A stretch of DNA of 64,000 bases from an uncultured Collinsella sp. (GCA_900549715.1 URPK01000010.1:16615-80614), one strand, 5' to 3'; shown: positions 1 through 8,391, counted from the stretch's first letter. The notes: generated by a model not told the origin, from the sequence alone. Numbers and translations: made by a program.

Positions 1-1
1 T

Positions 2-658
2 GGCCGTCAATATGCGAGCTTGCGCTACCTGTTTGCCCCGGTGGCCGATGAGCTCGCCTATGTATGCGAAAACGGAGCCCTGGTGATGAGCGAGGGGCGT
101 GCCGTTGTCAAGCGTTCCATGGAACGTAGCCTTGCTATGGATATCGCGAACGCCGTGGTTGCGTATCCCCATGCCGACGTGACCCTTTCGTGTGAGGGGC
201 GCCTCTACACCATGAGCGGCAATGACGCGTTTGTTGACCACCTGCGCTATGAGGTCCACTGCGACGCGGCGGTGGTCGACCGTCCCGAGGACATCGACGA
301 GGACGTCATTAAGATTGCCTTCCAGACGCCCGAGGTGGAGCAGCCGGCGGCCTTGGAGTATTTCGAGCGCCTCTTTAGCGACCGAGTCGATGTCATGACA
401 TCGGGAACCGAATGGACGGACTTTATCGGTTTCGGTTCGGGCAAGGGCTCCGCGCTTGCCGATTACGGTCGTGCCCTGGGGATTTCGCCCGATGAGATGA
501 TGGCGTTTGGCGACAATGAGAACGATCGCGACATGCTCAACGTCGTGGGCCATCCCTATCTGATGGAGAGCTGCAACCCCACCATGCGCGGCATCAACGA
601 CCGCGTCCGCTACGCGCGCACGGTCGAAGAGGAACTGCATCGCCTGCTTGCCGAGTAG
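2..658 (+). CDS. HAD-superfamily (Cof-type) phosphatase, 5' partial
   Basis: The reading frame is open from base 2, so the N-terminus lies outside the window; 218 residues are visible. The C-terminal part shows the Cof-type signature: a Lys-containing GSGKGSAL segment for motif III and the motif IV acid cluster GDNENDRDM near residue 170, followed by MESCNPTM, where family members often have a GNA-type sequence. The missing part would hold the DxD nucleophile motif. Members dephosphorylate sugar phosphates or similar small metabolites in the cytosol; the substrate cannot be told from sequence. A TTG at 20 could pose as a start, but the upstream residues GRQYAS fit the family and argue for truncation by the window edge. 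Confidence 0.85.
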   Translation, partial: GRQYASLRYLFAPVADELAYVCENGALVMSEGRAVVKRSMERSLAMDIANAVVAYPHADVTLSCEGRLYTMSGNDAFVDHLRYEVHCDAAVVDRPEDIDEDVIKIAFQTPEVEQPAALEYFERLFSDRVDVMTSGTEWTDFIGFGSGKGSALADYGRALGISPDEMMAFGDNENDRDMLNVVGHPYLMESCNPTMRGINDRVRYARTVEEELHRLLAE

Positions 659-661
659 ATA

Positions 662-732
662 TTTGGGACATGCCTAGAAATCTACTTTTTGCTACAGAGT
701 GCGGAAAGGTGGATTTTAAGGCATGTCCCAAA
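662..732. repeat. Palindromic intergenic element (GGGACATGCC family)
   Basis: Two arms, TTTGGGACATGCCT (662-675) and AGGCATGTCCCAAA (719-732), are perfect inverted repeats. Complementarity continues imperfectly inward (AAATCTAC against GTGGATTT) around a short loop. It lies between two convergent genes, so it may also work as a bidirectional terminator. It resembles a REP/MITE-type dispersed palindrome and shares the GGGACA core seen in other intergenic palindromes of this window. Confidence 0.7.
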
Positions 733-735
733 CAT

Positions 736-1116
736 TTATCGGCAGTCGGGGCAGAGACCCTCGAAGATGGTGTAGTGCGACGTGACGTGCCAGCCGATTT
801 GCTCGGACGCCTTGGCGTCGAGCTGGGCATCGAAGGAGAGCGGTACATCGATGACGCGGCTGCACGAGGTGCAGATGATATGCGCATGCGGCTCGATCGT
901 GCGATCGAAGCGGCTGCCGCCCGGCGTCTTGATGGAGAGGATCTCGCCAGCGTCGGCCAAGAGATTGAGATTGCGGTAGACCGTACCACGGCTGATTTTG
1001 TCATCCTGCGCGCGCACGACGTTGTAGATTTCGTCGGCGGTGGGATGGTTATAGCTTTGGCGCACGGCGTCAAGAACCAGCTTTCGCTGCCTGGTATTCC
1101 TTCTTTGCACCGCCAT
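736..1116 (-). CDS. Fur/PerR-family metalloregulator
   Basis: A 126-residue protein with the Fur fold: an N-terminal winged helix (TRQRKLVLDAV, then the recognition helix around SRGTVYRNLNLL) and a C-terminal dimerisation domain. The regulatory-site sequence EPHAHIIC and the paired cysteines of the structural zinc site (CTSC near residue 95 and CPDC at the C-terminus) are present. Length and motifs fit PerR/Fur repressors that respond to peroxide or iron. In an anaerobe a PerR-like role is plausible, but the sequence does not decide between PerR, Fur and Zur. It is transcribed leftward, downstream of the acylphosphatase gene and 61 bp from it. An AT-rich near-palindrome at 1150-1167 may be its own operator. 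Confidence 0.88.
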   Translation of the reverse strand: MAVQRRNTRQRKLVLDAVRQSYNHPTADEIYNVVRAQDDKISRGTVYRNLNLLADAGEILSIKTPGGSRFDRTIEPHAHIICTSCSRVIDVPLSFDAQLDAKASEQIGWHVTSHYTIFEGLCPDCR

Positions 1117-1149
1117 GCGCCTCGCCTCTTTTCTATCAACGGTCGTAGG

Positions 1150-1167
1150 TAAATGATACCGTATTTA
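1150..1167. promoter_or_regulatory. Possible Fur/PerR operator
   Basis: The 18-mer TAAATGATACCGTATTTA is a near-palindrome with perfect TAAAT/ATTTA ends, 34 bp upstream of the Fur-family start codon. Its AT-rich 7-1-7-like form resembles PerR boxes. The match is weak and only suggests autoregulation. Confidence 0.3.
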
Positions 1168-1177
1168 GCACACAATA

Positions 1178-1588
1178 CTAATAACGAGGAATGAAACCGT
1201 CTTCATTGGCAAGTGGGGCTCGGGTCTGGGCGTCTACGAGGCGAAAACGCGTTCCCATGCGCTCGTAGGAGGCATGAAGCGCCTCGAGATGAGATAGGAT
1301 GTTTGCCGGAGCCCCCTGTATCTCCATCTCGACCGAGCCGTCTTCCATGTTACGCACCCAGCCGCTGAGTGCGCGTGCCTGCGCGAGGTTGGTGTTGGTA
1401 AAGCGAAAACCGACGCCCTGGACTTGCCCTTCCCAGCGCAGGAAATAGCGCAGGGGAGCGTCTTGAGTGGCCTCGTCGCTTGCGAGCACAGTAAGCCTGC
1501 GGCGCAGCTCGAGCTCGACGTTTGATGGTTTTTGAGGCTCTCGACTGCCGCCGGTGACGCTGGAGAAGAACGTATCGAAGAGACCCAT
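1178..1588 (-). CDS. Acylphosphatase
   Basis: A 136-residue protein. Residues from about 45 form an acylphosphatase domain: a GQVQGVGFRFTN loop with the phosphate-binding Arg, and SGWVRNMEDGSVE with the catalytic Asn. The enzyme hydrolyses carboxyl-phosphate bonds such as acetyl or carbamoyl phosphate in the cytosol. The N-terminal 40 residues, including FFSSVTGG, are an extra segment of unknown role. The start at 1588 was chosen because it lies two bases after the stop codon of the oxidoreductase gene upstream, giving a tight two-gene operon. A longer reading from 1723 would overlap that gene by more than 130 bp. Confidence 0.87.
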   Translation of the reverse strand: MGLFDTFFSSVTGGSREPQKPSNVELELRRRLTVLASDEATQDAPLRYFLRWEGQVQGVGFRFTNTNLAQARALSGWVRNMEDGSVEMEIQGAPANILSHLEALHASYERMGTRFRLVDAQTRAPLANEDGFIPRY

Positions 1589-1590
1589 CG

Positions 1591-2697
1591 CTATGCCTGC
1601 TTGCCTGCGTCGGCCGGGAAGGTTATGCCGGCCTGCTGGCGCACGGCATCCATGATACGCAGCGAGACGAGCGTGACATCGCGGTAGTGGCCAAGCTCGT
1701 GGCGTCCCGCCGGGGTCTCCCAAATCTCTTCCTTAACGTTATCGATGCCGTCGATGGCGGTGATAAAGTCCGCGAGCTCGTATTCCATGGTGTTGCTTGA
1801 CTTGGGAAGGTCGAGCGCGCGTCCGTTGCCGCCTTGCTCGCGCGGCGCCTCGGTCGCCGATCCGCGTACGACATCGCCGCGATAGTCGATACGGACGTTG
1901 CGGGGCGTGGACAGATGGTCAATCTGGATAGTGCCACGCTCGCCTTCGATCTGCGAGGGCAGCAGGTCATTCGTAATTTTGGAGTGCGCGAGCTCGACGG
2001 AGATACGGCCACCGCCGTAGCTGGCAAGGATGGAACCGCAGCCATCGATGGGGCCGTGCGTGAGCTGTCGCGTGGTGGGGTCGAGCAGAGTAGTCATGCT
2101 CGTAAGGCCGGAGGGCATGCCGAAAATCTCGACCATGGGCTCGACGGTGTAGACGCCAATGTCCATGAGGGAACCCGATGCCATATTGCAGTCGAAGATA
2201 TTGGTGGCGCGTCCCGCGAGAATCTCGTTGTAGCGCGAGGAATATTTGCCAAAGCGCAATGAGGCGCGGCGGATGGGGGCGATCTCGCCCAGGGCGTCCT
2301 CGATGGCGTGGAAGGCGGGATCGTGGAGGGGACGCATGGCCTCGAGGGCCACGACACCTGCTGCCTCGGCAGCGCGGAAGACTTCCAGCGCCTGCGCTTC
2401 GGTGGCGCAGAAGGGCTTCTCGACGATGACGTGCTTGCCACCGGCGATGCAGGCAAGGGCCTGCTCGTAGTGAAGTGCGTTGGGGCTGCCGATATAGACG
2501 GCGTCGACGTCGGCGGCTGCCGCAAGCTCATCGAGTGAGATAAAGTTTCGCTCGCCATCGCGCTCGGCGGTAAAGGCAGCACCGCGATTGGCATCGCGTG
2601 AAAGCGTGCCCACAAACGCGGCTTGGTCGTTGGCGTTGACGACTTGGATAAAGTCGTCGGTGATCATGGATGTGCCGATGGTCGCGATGCGCAGCAT
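1591..2697 (-). CDS. Gfo/Idh/MocA-family NAD(P)-dependent oxidoreductase
   Basis: A 368-residue protein with an N-terminal Rossmann fold (RIATIGTSMITDDF) and the family EKPF motif (VIVEKPFCATEAQA, near residue 95), which holds the catalytic Lys. The C-terminal half is the alpha/beta sheet domain typical of the family. Members oxidise or reduce hydroxyls of sugars, inositols or related polyols; the substrate here is unknown. The start at 2697 has a good ribosome-binding site (AAGGGGGA). The acylphosphatase gene follows two bases after its stop. Confidence 0.88.
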   Translation of the reverse strand: MLRIATIGTSMITDDFIQVVNANDQAAFVGTLSRDANRGAAFTAERDGERNFISLDELAAAADVDAVYIGSPNALHYEQALACIAGGKHVIVEKPFCATEAQALEVFRAAEAAGVVALEAMRPLHDPAFHAIEDALGEIAPIRRASLRFGKYSSRYNEILAGRATNIFDCNMASGSLMDIGVYTVEPMVEIFGMPSGLTSMTTLLDPTTRQLTHGPIDGCGSILASYGGGRISVELAHSKITNDLLPSQIEGERGTIQIDHLSTPRNVRIDYRGDVVRGSATEAPREQGGNGRALDLPKSSNTMEYELADFITAIDGIDNVKEEIWETPAGRHELGHYRDVTLVSLRIMDAVRQQAGITFPADAGKQA

Positions 2698-2770
2698 ACG
2701 TCCCCCTTGCGTTGTTTGGTCTACAGGATGAGTGTAGCGCGTGGGGATATAAAGCTGTGCGAAAACGCTA

Positions 2771-3256
2771 TTACAGGTCGCTCTCGTTAAAGCCGGTGTC
2801 GATATCGAGGTTGCTGCCGTCGGCCGCCGTGGTGGCGAGCTCATCGCAGCGCTCATTGAGCTCGTGGCCGGCGTGACCCTTAACCCAGATGAACTCAACC
2901 TTGTGCTTGCTTTTGGCGGTGAGTAGGCGCTCCCACAGGTCGCGGTTCTTGACGGGCTGCTTGTTGGCGGTTTTCCACCCGCGCTTTTTCCAGCCGTCGA
3001 TCCAGTGCTTGTTAAAGGCGTTGACGACGTACTGCGAATCGGAATGGACTTCGACCTCGCAGGGGCGGTTGAGTGCCTCGAGCGCCACGATAACGGCCAT
3101 GAGCTCCATGCGGTTGTTGGTGGTCTTGGCGTAGCCGCGCGAAAGCTCGGAGGTAAAGGCCTTGCCGGCGGGGTTGGTGTATTTGAGCACGGCGCCGTAG
3201 CCGCCGCGTCCCGGATTTGATCGGGCCGAGCCGTCGGTATAGATGATGACCTTCAC
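2771..3256 (-). CDS. rnhA: Ribonuclease HI
   Basis: A 161-residue RNase HI that cuts the RNA strand of RNA-DNA hybrids during replication and R-loop removal. All four metal-binding acids are visible: Asp8 (YTDGS), Glu51 (NRMEL), Asp73 (HSDSQ) and Asp138 (RCDEL), with the [10 protein letters not shown] catalytic loop before the last. The start is GTG at 3256 behind AAAGGAAG. It has full length for a bacterial RNase HI and no extra hybrid-binding domain. Confidence 0.96.
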   Translation of the reverse strand: MKVIIYTDGSARSNPGRGGYGAVLKYTNPAGKAFTSELSRGYAKTTNNRMELMAVIVALEALNRPCEVEVHSDSQYVVNAFNKHWIDGWKKRGWKTANKQPVKNRDLWERLLTAKSKHKVEFIWVKGHAGHELNERCDELATTAADGSNLDIDTGFNESDL

Positions 3257-3355
3257 GGGCTTCCTTTCTTTGAGTGCATTTCATGTGAGTGACCATTGTA
3301 GCGCCATGCCCGCCGGGGGCCAGCAATCTACGATTTCTACCCCGTCTTCCGACTG

Positions 3356-4258
3356 TTAGCTGGCATGGATGATGCGGTTGAGCTCGTCGAGGTATTGCTG
3401 CAAGAGGAGAGAGGGCTTGCGCTCGTCGTGCATGATGTAGCCAACGTGCATCGTTGGGGCGTCTGCTAACGGGATCGATGCCATACCCCATTGCATTTCA
3501 TTGGAGAGGACACCGGTCGACAGGGTGTAACCGTTCGACGTGATAAGCAAGTTAGTAAGTGTTCCGCGGTCCGAGATTCGTATGTTGCGGTCGCAAGGGA
3601 CATAGCTAAAGGGTTCCTCGGCGTAATAGAAGGAGTTTGAGGTTCCCTGCTCAAAGCTGTAGCGCGTATAGGGCGCGAGGTCGGCAAGGGACAGTTGAGG
3701 GCGGCGTGCGAGCGGATGGCGTTCGCTCACGAAGACGTGGACCGTCGCGTCGAAGAGGGGATGGAAGCTTGCGCGGGCATCGGCGAAGGCCTTCTGCAGA
3801 ACGCGAGCGTTAAAGTCATCCAGATACAGAATGCCGATATCGCTGCGAAACGCACGGACGTCATCGATGATCTGCGATGTGGTGGTCTCGCGCATGATGA
3901 ACTCGAACTTGCTGTCGCGGCAGCGCTCGACCACGTTGACAAAGGCCTCGACCGAAAAGGCGTAGTGCTGGGCGGAAATGGCGAGGCGGGCTTGCGGGGT
4001 GCCGCCGTCCTCGTAGCGTGCCTCGAGCATGTCGGCCTGCTCTACGACCTGGCGCGCATAGCCCAAAAGCTCGGTGCCGTCGTTGGTGAGCGTGACGCCG
4101 CGGCTGGAGCGCGTAAAGATCTCCAGATGGAGTTCCTGTTCCAGGCTTTTGACGGCGTTTGAGATGTTGGACTGAGCGGTATAGAGGCGCTGAGCTGCGG
4201 CGTTGATTGAGCCGGACTCTGCCACGGCGATCAGAAAACGAAGCTGCTGAAGGGTCAT
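3356..4258 (-). CDS. LysR-family transcriptional regulator
   Basis: A 300-residue LysR regulator. The N-terminal helix-turn-helix (TLQQLRFLIAVAESGSINAAAQ, then SNISNAVKSLEQEL) is followed by a substrate-binding domain of about 200 residues. It is divergent from the O-acetylhomoserine sulfhydrylase gene with 272 bp between them, which suggests, without proving, control of sulfur amino-acid synthesis in the manner of MetR or CysB. The start at 4258 is preferred because the ribosome-binding site CGAAAGG is nine bases upstream; an ATG at 4267 directly abuts that site. Confidence 0.87.
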   Translation of the reverse strand: MTLQQLRFLIAVAESGSINAAAQRLYTAQSNISNAVKSLEQELHLEIFTRSSRGVTLTNDGTELLGYARQVVEQADMLEARYEDGGTPQARLAISAQHYAFSVEAFVNVVERCRDSKFEFIMRETTTSQIIDDVRAFRSDIGILYLDDFNARVLQKAFADARASFHPLFDATVHVFVSERHPLARRPQLSLADLAPYTRYSFEQGTSNSFYYAEEPFSYVPCDRNIRISDRGTLTNLLITSNGYTLSTGVLSNEMQWGMASIPLADAPTMHVGYIMHDERKPSLLLQQYLDELNRIIHAS

Positions 4259-4415
4259 CGACGCCATCCTTTCGATAGTTATCTATAAAACAGATAACAA
4301 GTTAGCGCTTTTTAGTGATTGACCGAGGAAGACAATGCCCGTACTATTCAAAACACACAAAGGCGGTAGGTTATTAAGCCGACTACGGAATCGGGATGCG
4401 AAAGGAGGCCCGCAT

Positions 4416-4469
4416 ATGAATTGCTTACCAAGACGAATGCCGGGCTCCTGTTTGCGCCCGTCGGCGTGA
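4416..4469 (+). CDS. Candidate cysteine-containing leader peptide
   Basis: A 17-codon frame, MNCLPRRMPGSCLRPSA, starts at an ATG seven bases after a strong ribosome-binding site (AAAGGAGG, 4401-4408). It ends 61 bp before the start of the O-acetylhomoserine sulfhydrylase gene. It contains two Cys and one internal Met codon. The start region can pair with 4436-4444 in a bulged hairpin. Given the product of the next gene, a leader peptide that senses Cys or Met by translation is plausible. No clear terminator/antiterminator pair was found, so the mechanism is inferred only from position and composition. Confidence 0.5.
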   Translation: MNCLPRRMPGSCLRPSA

Positions 4470-4530
4470 TCAGGAGACAGCGACTTACTTCTCTCTTTTT
4501 ACTTACTTTCGTTCGATCAAGGAGATCATC

Positions 4531-5841
4531 ATGAGCCAGTTCATCAACAACCCCGAGCACACCTTTGGTTTCGATACCCTGCAGCTGCACGTTGGCCAGG
4601 AGAGCGCCGATCCCGCATCCGACTCCCGTGCCGTGCCGATCTACCAGACCACGAGCTATGTGTTCCGCAACTCCCAGCACGCCGCCGACCGCTTTGGTCT
4701 TGCCGACGCCGGTAACATCTACGGCCGTCTGACCAACTCCACCCAGGGCGTCTTCGAGGACCGTATCGCCGCGCTCGAGGGCGGCGTGGCAGGTCTTGCC
4801 GTCGCCTCCGGCGCTGCTGCCATCACCTATACCCTGCAGGCTCTTGCCCAGGCTGGTGACCACGTGGTGGCTCAGAAGACCATCTACGGTGGCTCCTACA
4901 ACCTGCTGGAGCATACGCTCTCCCAGTTTGGCGTCGAGACCACGTTTGTCGATGCCCATAACCTGGAAGAGGTTGAGGGTGCCATCAAGGACAGCACCAC
5001 GGTCATCTATCTCGAGACGCTCGGCAACCCCAACTCCGACATCCCCAACATCGACGCCATCTCCGAGATTGCCAAGAAGCACGGTCTGCCGGTTGTCGTC
5101 GACAACACCTTCGGCACCCCGTATCTGTTCCGTCCGCTGGAGCACGGCGCCAACATCGTCGTCCACTCCGCAACCAAGTTCATCGGCGGCCACGGTACCT
5201 CGCTGGGCGGTGTGATCGTCGACGGCGGTAACTTCGATTGGAAGGCGAGTGGCAAGTACGCCCAGATCGCTGAGCCCAACCCCTCCTACCATGGTGTTTC
5301 GTTTGCCGAGGCTGCCGGTCCCGCCGCCTTCGCAACCTATGTCCGCGCTATCCTGCTGCGTGACGAGGGCGCCTGCATCAGCCCGTTCAACGCCTGGGTT
5401 CTGCTCCAGGGCACCGAGACTCTGTCGCTGCGCGTTGACCGCCATGTCGAGAACACCAAGAAGGTCGTTGAGTTCCTGGCTGGTGACAGCCACGTCGCCA
5501 AGGTGAATCACCCGAGCCTGCCTGAGCACCCCGATCACGAGCTCTATCAGAAGTACTTCCCCCGTGGCGGTGCCTCGATCTTTACCTTTGAGATTAAGGG
5601 TGGCCAGGAGGCTGCATGGAAGTTCATCGATCATCTGCAGGTGTTCTCGCTGCTCGCCAACGTGGCCGACGTCAAGTCGCTCGTCGTGCACCCGGCTACC
5701 ACCACGCACTCCCAGCTCTCTGCCGAGGAGCTCGCCGAGCAGAACATCACGCCCTCCACGATCCGTCTTTCCATCGGTACCGAGAACGCCGAGGATATCA
5801 TTTGGGATCTGAAGCAGGCCTTTGCCGCGCTGGACGAGTAA
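4531..5841 (+). CDS. metY: O-acetylhomoserine sulfhydrylase (aminocarboxypropyltransferase)
   Basis: A 436-residue PLP enzyme of the Cys/Met metabolism family. It uses sulfide (or methanethiol) to convert O-acetylhomoserine to homocysteine (or methionine). The PLP-binding Lys lies in VVHSATKFIGGHGTSLGG near residue 215, after the cofactor Asp in VVVDNTFGTPY. The length and the long ATKF...GGVIVDGG insertion favour the OAH sulfhydrylase subgroup over cystathionine gamma-synthase. The ribosome-binding site AAGGAGA lies upstream of 4531. Codon use is strongly biased, suggesting high expression. A Cys-containing leader frame precedes it and a LysR gene is divergent. Confidence 0.94.
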   Translation: MSQFINNPEHTFGFDTLQLHVGQESADPASDSRAVPIYQTTSYVFRNSQHAADRFGLADAGNIYGRLTNSTQGVFEDRIAALEGGVAGLAVASGAAAITYTLQALAQAGDHVVAQKTIYGGSYNLLEHTLSQFGVETTFVDAHNLEEVEGAIKDSTTVIYLETLGNPNSDIPNIDAISEIAKKHGLPVVVDNTFGTPYLFRPLEHGANIVVHSATKFIGGHGTSLGGVIVDGGNFDWKASGKYAQIAEPNPSYHGVSFAEAAGPAAFATYVRAILLRDEGACISPFNAWVLLQGTETLSLRVDRHVENTKKVVEFLAGDSHVAKVNHPSLPEHPDHELYQKYFPRGGASIFTFEIKGGQEAAWKFIDHLQVFSLLANVADVKSLVVHPATTTHSQLSAEELAEQNITPSTIRLSIGTENAEDIIWDLKQAFAALDE

Positions 5842-6153
5842 GGCGACTTGTGCAAGGACCCCTTGCGACTCGATAGGTATAACTGCATAAAATGCCTGCT
5901 CAAGGCGCCTGTGCGAACAATGGTTGCACGGGCGTCGTTTTTGCATAGAGAGGGTGCAAAAACAGGGTTTTTGACACGCTTTATGCAATCGAGATGTGGA
6001 AAACTCCTGTTGAGAGGATGTGAGTTTTACGCAATTGACGTGCGCCTTTTGAGTAAAACCGCAGGTCGCGATTTGCTCGGGGTACTATGCAGCGCGATTA
6101 AATCACACGCAGCTCAAACGCAGCAAAAACGCACTACGGAGGTTTCCAGCTAC
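5842..6153. other. 312-bp gap between sulfhydrylase and secreted-protein genes
   Basis: It holds the terminator of the upstream gene (5903-5943) and then about 200 bp of AT-richer leader before the secreted-protein gene. I looked for a ydaO/c-di-AMP riboswitch, which often precedes actinobacterial cell-wall genes, and did not find its conserved segments. No credible small gene was seen. Confidence 0.6.
5903..5943 (+). terminator. Intrinsic terminator after metY
   Basis: Stem GCGCCTGTGC (5905-5914) pairs with GCACGGGCGT (5926-5935) with one G-U pair, followed by CGTTTTT. Confidence 0.8.
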
Positions 6154-6930
6154 ATGAGGATCGATTCACGAAAACCGAAAGCCGCCGCCCTTTCCGCCGC
6201 TCTGACCGTGGCACTTTTGGCGGGCGCCGGCGCAACTGATGCCCACGCGGCAACACTATCCGATACGGTCGGATCTGCGCCGTCCGAGGCGACGCTGGTG
6301 CAGCCCGTCGACTACCGCGGCGACGGTTATGGCTCTATGCAGGAGTGGAACGCCTCGATGGGGGCAAAGCGCGATTCCCTGGAGATGCGCGCTCAGATCA
6401 TTATGAATATGTATGGCGACTATGCTACCGATGACGAGCGCGCTGTGTTGCAGGGTTGCATCGACGGTGCGGGTAGCCTGTTGACGATGGGGGAAGTCGA
6501 CGCCAAGTCGACCGAGCTCGACGAGCTTCGCTCCACGCTTGAGGATGCCAAGCGCGAGGCGCTCGAGGCTGCCGCAGCCGAAGCCGAGGCCGCTGAGGCC
6601 GTTCAGGCTTCGTATTACAACGCCGGCTCCGGCTCGTCTTATACGTCTGCTGCGTATTACGCGAACGGCTCGGGTCTGACGCGCTCGAGCGGCGTCAATA
6701 ACTATAACGGCCGCCGCGAGACTTATTACAGCAGCAACGTGTTGTATCACCACCGCACGGGCGAGTGGACGCAGGATTCCGAGGGCTTTTGGCGCGATTC
6801 CGATGGTTACTACGTCGTTGCCGCGGGCGATAAGGCCCAAGGCTCTACGTTTACCGGTTCCAAGGGCGAGTGCAAGGTCTATGACTCCGGCTGCGCTGCC
6901 GGAACCACCGACTACTACACTGGCTGGTAA
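6154..6930 (+). CDS. Secreted protein with signal peptide, Ala/Glu-rich helix and small C-terminal domain
   Basis: A 258-residue exported protein. The first 30 residues form a signal peptide (basic start, hydrophobic core AALTVALLAGAGATDAHA with an AHA-A cleavage site). The middle is helical and rich in Glu/Ala (about residues 110-150). A Tyr/Ser/Gly-rich linker leads to a C-terminal domain of about 70 residues with two cysteines (GECKVYDSGCAAG) and the ending TTDYYTGW. That domain looks like a small beta barrel found at the ends of Coriobacteriia cell-wall proteins, possibly RlpA- or 3D-like, but I cannot assign an enzyme. The start at 6154 follows GGAGGT; longer upstream readings lack a signal peptide. 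Confidence 0.75.
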   Translation: MRIDSRKPKAAALSAALTVALLAGAGATDAHAATLSDTVGSAPSEATLVQPVDYRGDGYGSMQEWNASMGAKRDSLEMRAQIIMNMYGDYATDDERAVLQGCIDGAGSLLTMGEVDAKSTELDELRSTLEDAKREALEAAAAEAEAAEAVQASYYNAGSGSSYTSAAYYANGSGLTRSSGVNNYNGRRETYYSSNVLYHHRTGEWTQDSEGFWRDSDGYYVVAAGDKAQGSTFTGSKGECKVYDSGCAAGTTDYYTGW

Positions 6931-7117
6931 TCTGCCATAAGCCAATAGGACATGACGGGCGGGCGTCTTTACCGAGCCTTTGGGCAACGTAAGGGCGTTC
7001 GTTTTTTGTGCGTGCTTGAGTTAACAGAGCGCTTACCGTGGCAGTACGCCGCGCATATGGGCGCGGGGCACACTAGTTCATGAGAAATAAGGTCTTTCTC
7101 TTGGAGGAAGTGGTCTT

Positions 7118-7324
7118 GTGAACGCTCGAGATATCGCCGTTGCCGTCGTCGCATTGGTGCTTGGTTGCCTTGGTCCTACGGCCGCGCTCATTGCGGGCGT
7201 GCAGGGGTCATGCGGGGCTGCTCCAATCGTGGTCGGCGCGCTGATTGCGGCCGCGCTGCTGGGAAGTGCGGGTGTAGTCCTTTGTCGCGACGATGAGGGC
7301 CAGGCCTCGGAGTCGCAGCTCTGA
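7118..7324 (+). CDS. Small two-helix membrane protein, unknown function
   Basis: A 68-residue protein starting at GTG behind TTGGAGGAAG. Two hydrophobic segments (about residues 7-27 and 36-56) flank a short GVQGSCGAA turn, and the C-terminus is acidic and polar. No family was recognised. It stands alone between the secreted-protein gene and a strong bidirectional terminator. The good ribosome-binding site and two clean membrane segments support it as a real gene. Confidence 0.6.
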   Translation: MNARDIAVAVVALVLGCLGPTAALIAGVQGSCGAAPIVVGALIAAALLGSAGVVLCRDDEGQASESQL

Positions 7325-7360
7325 CCGTCGGGACATCGACTACTGGTTATAGATGAAGAT

Positions 7361-7400
7361 GAAAGCCGCCGTAAGGGGAGTGCCCTTGCGGCGGCTTTGC
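7361..7400. terminator. Bidirectional terminator
   Basis: Near-perfect hairpin AAAGCCGCCGTAAGGG / GCCCTTGCGGCGGCTTT at 7362-7398 between two convergent genes, with A-rich and T-rich flanks. Confidence 0.85.
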
Positions 7401-7431
7401 TGTTGAGTCTGTTGACGTGGTGAGTCGGGCG

Positions 7432-8346
7432 CTACCAGCTTGCCTCGATATCGCGAATGCGCTGATAGAGCCATTCGTTCTGCGGTGCCTGGATATCGTG
7501 CTTGGCCGCCAGACGGCAGATGATGCCGGCGAACTCCTCGACCTCGGTTTTGCGCCGCGCGACGCGGTCTTGCGCCATCGAGGGCATGCCGGCGGGATCG
7601 ATTCCTTCGATGAGGTGCACCATCTGCGTCAGGTCTGCCTCGGTCAGCTCAACGCCCTCGGCGTTGGCGACCGCAAGCGTTTCGCGCATGGCGGAAACAA
7701 GGCAGCGACGCTGCTCGGAGCCCGGCTCCGTGGCACTTCCGTACGTGCCGCCGTAGGCCATGCAGGTCTGGTTGATGCCGTCGTTGAGCATGAGTTTGGC
7801 CCACATGCGGTGCGCAATGTCGCTCTCGACGGTGTGTGCGATGCCGCAGCGCGTGTAGAGCTCGTCGATTGCGGTGATGGCTGCGGGATCCGTACCGGCC
7901 GCCGCGCCAAAGCGGATTTCGCCCGTGTTGGTAAAGGTGAGCTCTCCGTTGAGAAACACAGCGTCCATGCCCTGGCAAATACCAAGAACGGTATGCTCCC
8001 AGCCAAAGCGCTCGGCAATCTTTTGCTCGCTCGTGATGCCGTTGCACAGCGAGGCGATGAGCGTATTGGGTCCCACGACGCGCTCCATAGTCTTGAGTGC
8101 TTGGTCGAGACCGGTGGTCTTGACCGTCAGGATGACCAGATCGGCGGGCGTTGCCTTGCTGGCGCGGACGGACTTGAGCGCACAGGGCTTGCCGTTGACG
8201 GTGAGCGCATCGTTTGCGTGACGCTCAAAACGGGCGTCATCCATAACGTATTCGACGGCGTCATTGCCGAGGGCCTTGGCAATCATGCTGCCGTAGAGCA
8301 GGCCGACGCCGCCCTTGCCGATAAAGGCGATCTTGTTGATCTGCAT
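7432..8346 (-). CDS. panE: Ketopantoate reductase-family (ApbA/PanE) protein
   Basis: A 304-residue NADP-dependent reductase. The N-terminal Rossmann motif GKGGVGLLYGS binds the cofactor. The central VKTTGLDQAL and CNGITSEQ segments are family signatures, and the C-terminal domain holds the catalytic Lys (AKLMLNDGINQ) and a downstream Ser/Glu region. Family members reduce 2-dehydropantoate to pantoate in CoA synthesis, although some paralogues act on other 2-keto acids. The start at 8346 lies nine bases after GGGGAG. An intrinsic-terminator-like hairpin sits just ahead of it and may attenuate transcription. Confidence 0.85.
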   Translation of the reverse strand: MQINKIAFIGKGGVGLLYGSMIAKALGNDAVEYVMDDARFERHANDALTVNGKPCALKSVRASKATPADLVILTVKTTGLDQALKTMERVVGPNTLIASLCNGITSEQKIAERFGWEHTVLGICQGMDAVFLNGELTFTNTGEIRFGAAAGTDPAAITAIDELYTRCGIAHTVESDIAHRMWAKLMLNDGINQTCMAYGGTYGSATEPGSEQRRCLVSAMRETLAVANAEGVELTEADLTQMVHLIEGIDPAGMPSMAQDRVARRKTEVEEFAGIICRLAAKHDIQAPQNEWLYQRIRDIEASW

Positions 8347-8364
8347 GCGAATCATCTCCCCATA

Positions 8365-8391
8365 TAAAAGGCGCCCGCGTAAGGGGCGCCT
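8365..8391 (-). terminator. Leader terminator / possible attenuator upstream of panE
   Basis: On the minus strand, GGCGCCC pairs with GGGCGCC and is followed by TTTTAT, then the ribosome-binding site of panE. Its place inside the 5' leader rather than after a gene suggests attenuation. No sensing element was recognised upstream of it. Confidence 0.55.

Noticed and set aside
4268..4530. Possible SAM riboswitch before the sulfhydrylase gene
   Set aside because: No S-box or other SAM-aptamer signature is found; the leader frame is a better explanation.
4348..5988. Long minus-strand reading frame of about 546 codons opposite the sulfhydrylase gene
   Set aside because: It is antisense to a clearly conserved PLP enzyme, lacks recognisable motifs and has the Val/Gly/Leu-rich composition expected of a high-G+C antisense frame.
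5950..6153. Possible c-di-AMP (ydaO) riboswitch before the secreted-protein gene
   Set aside because: The gene context fits, but the conserved aptamer segments are not present.
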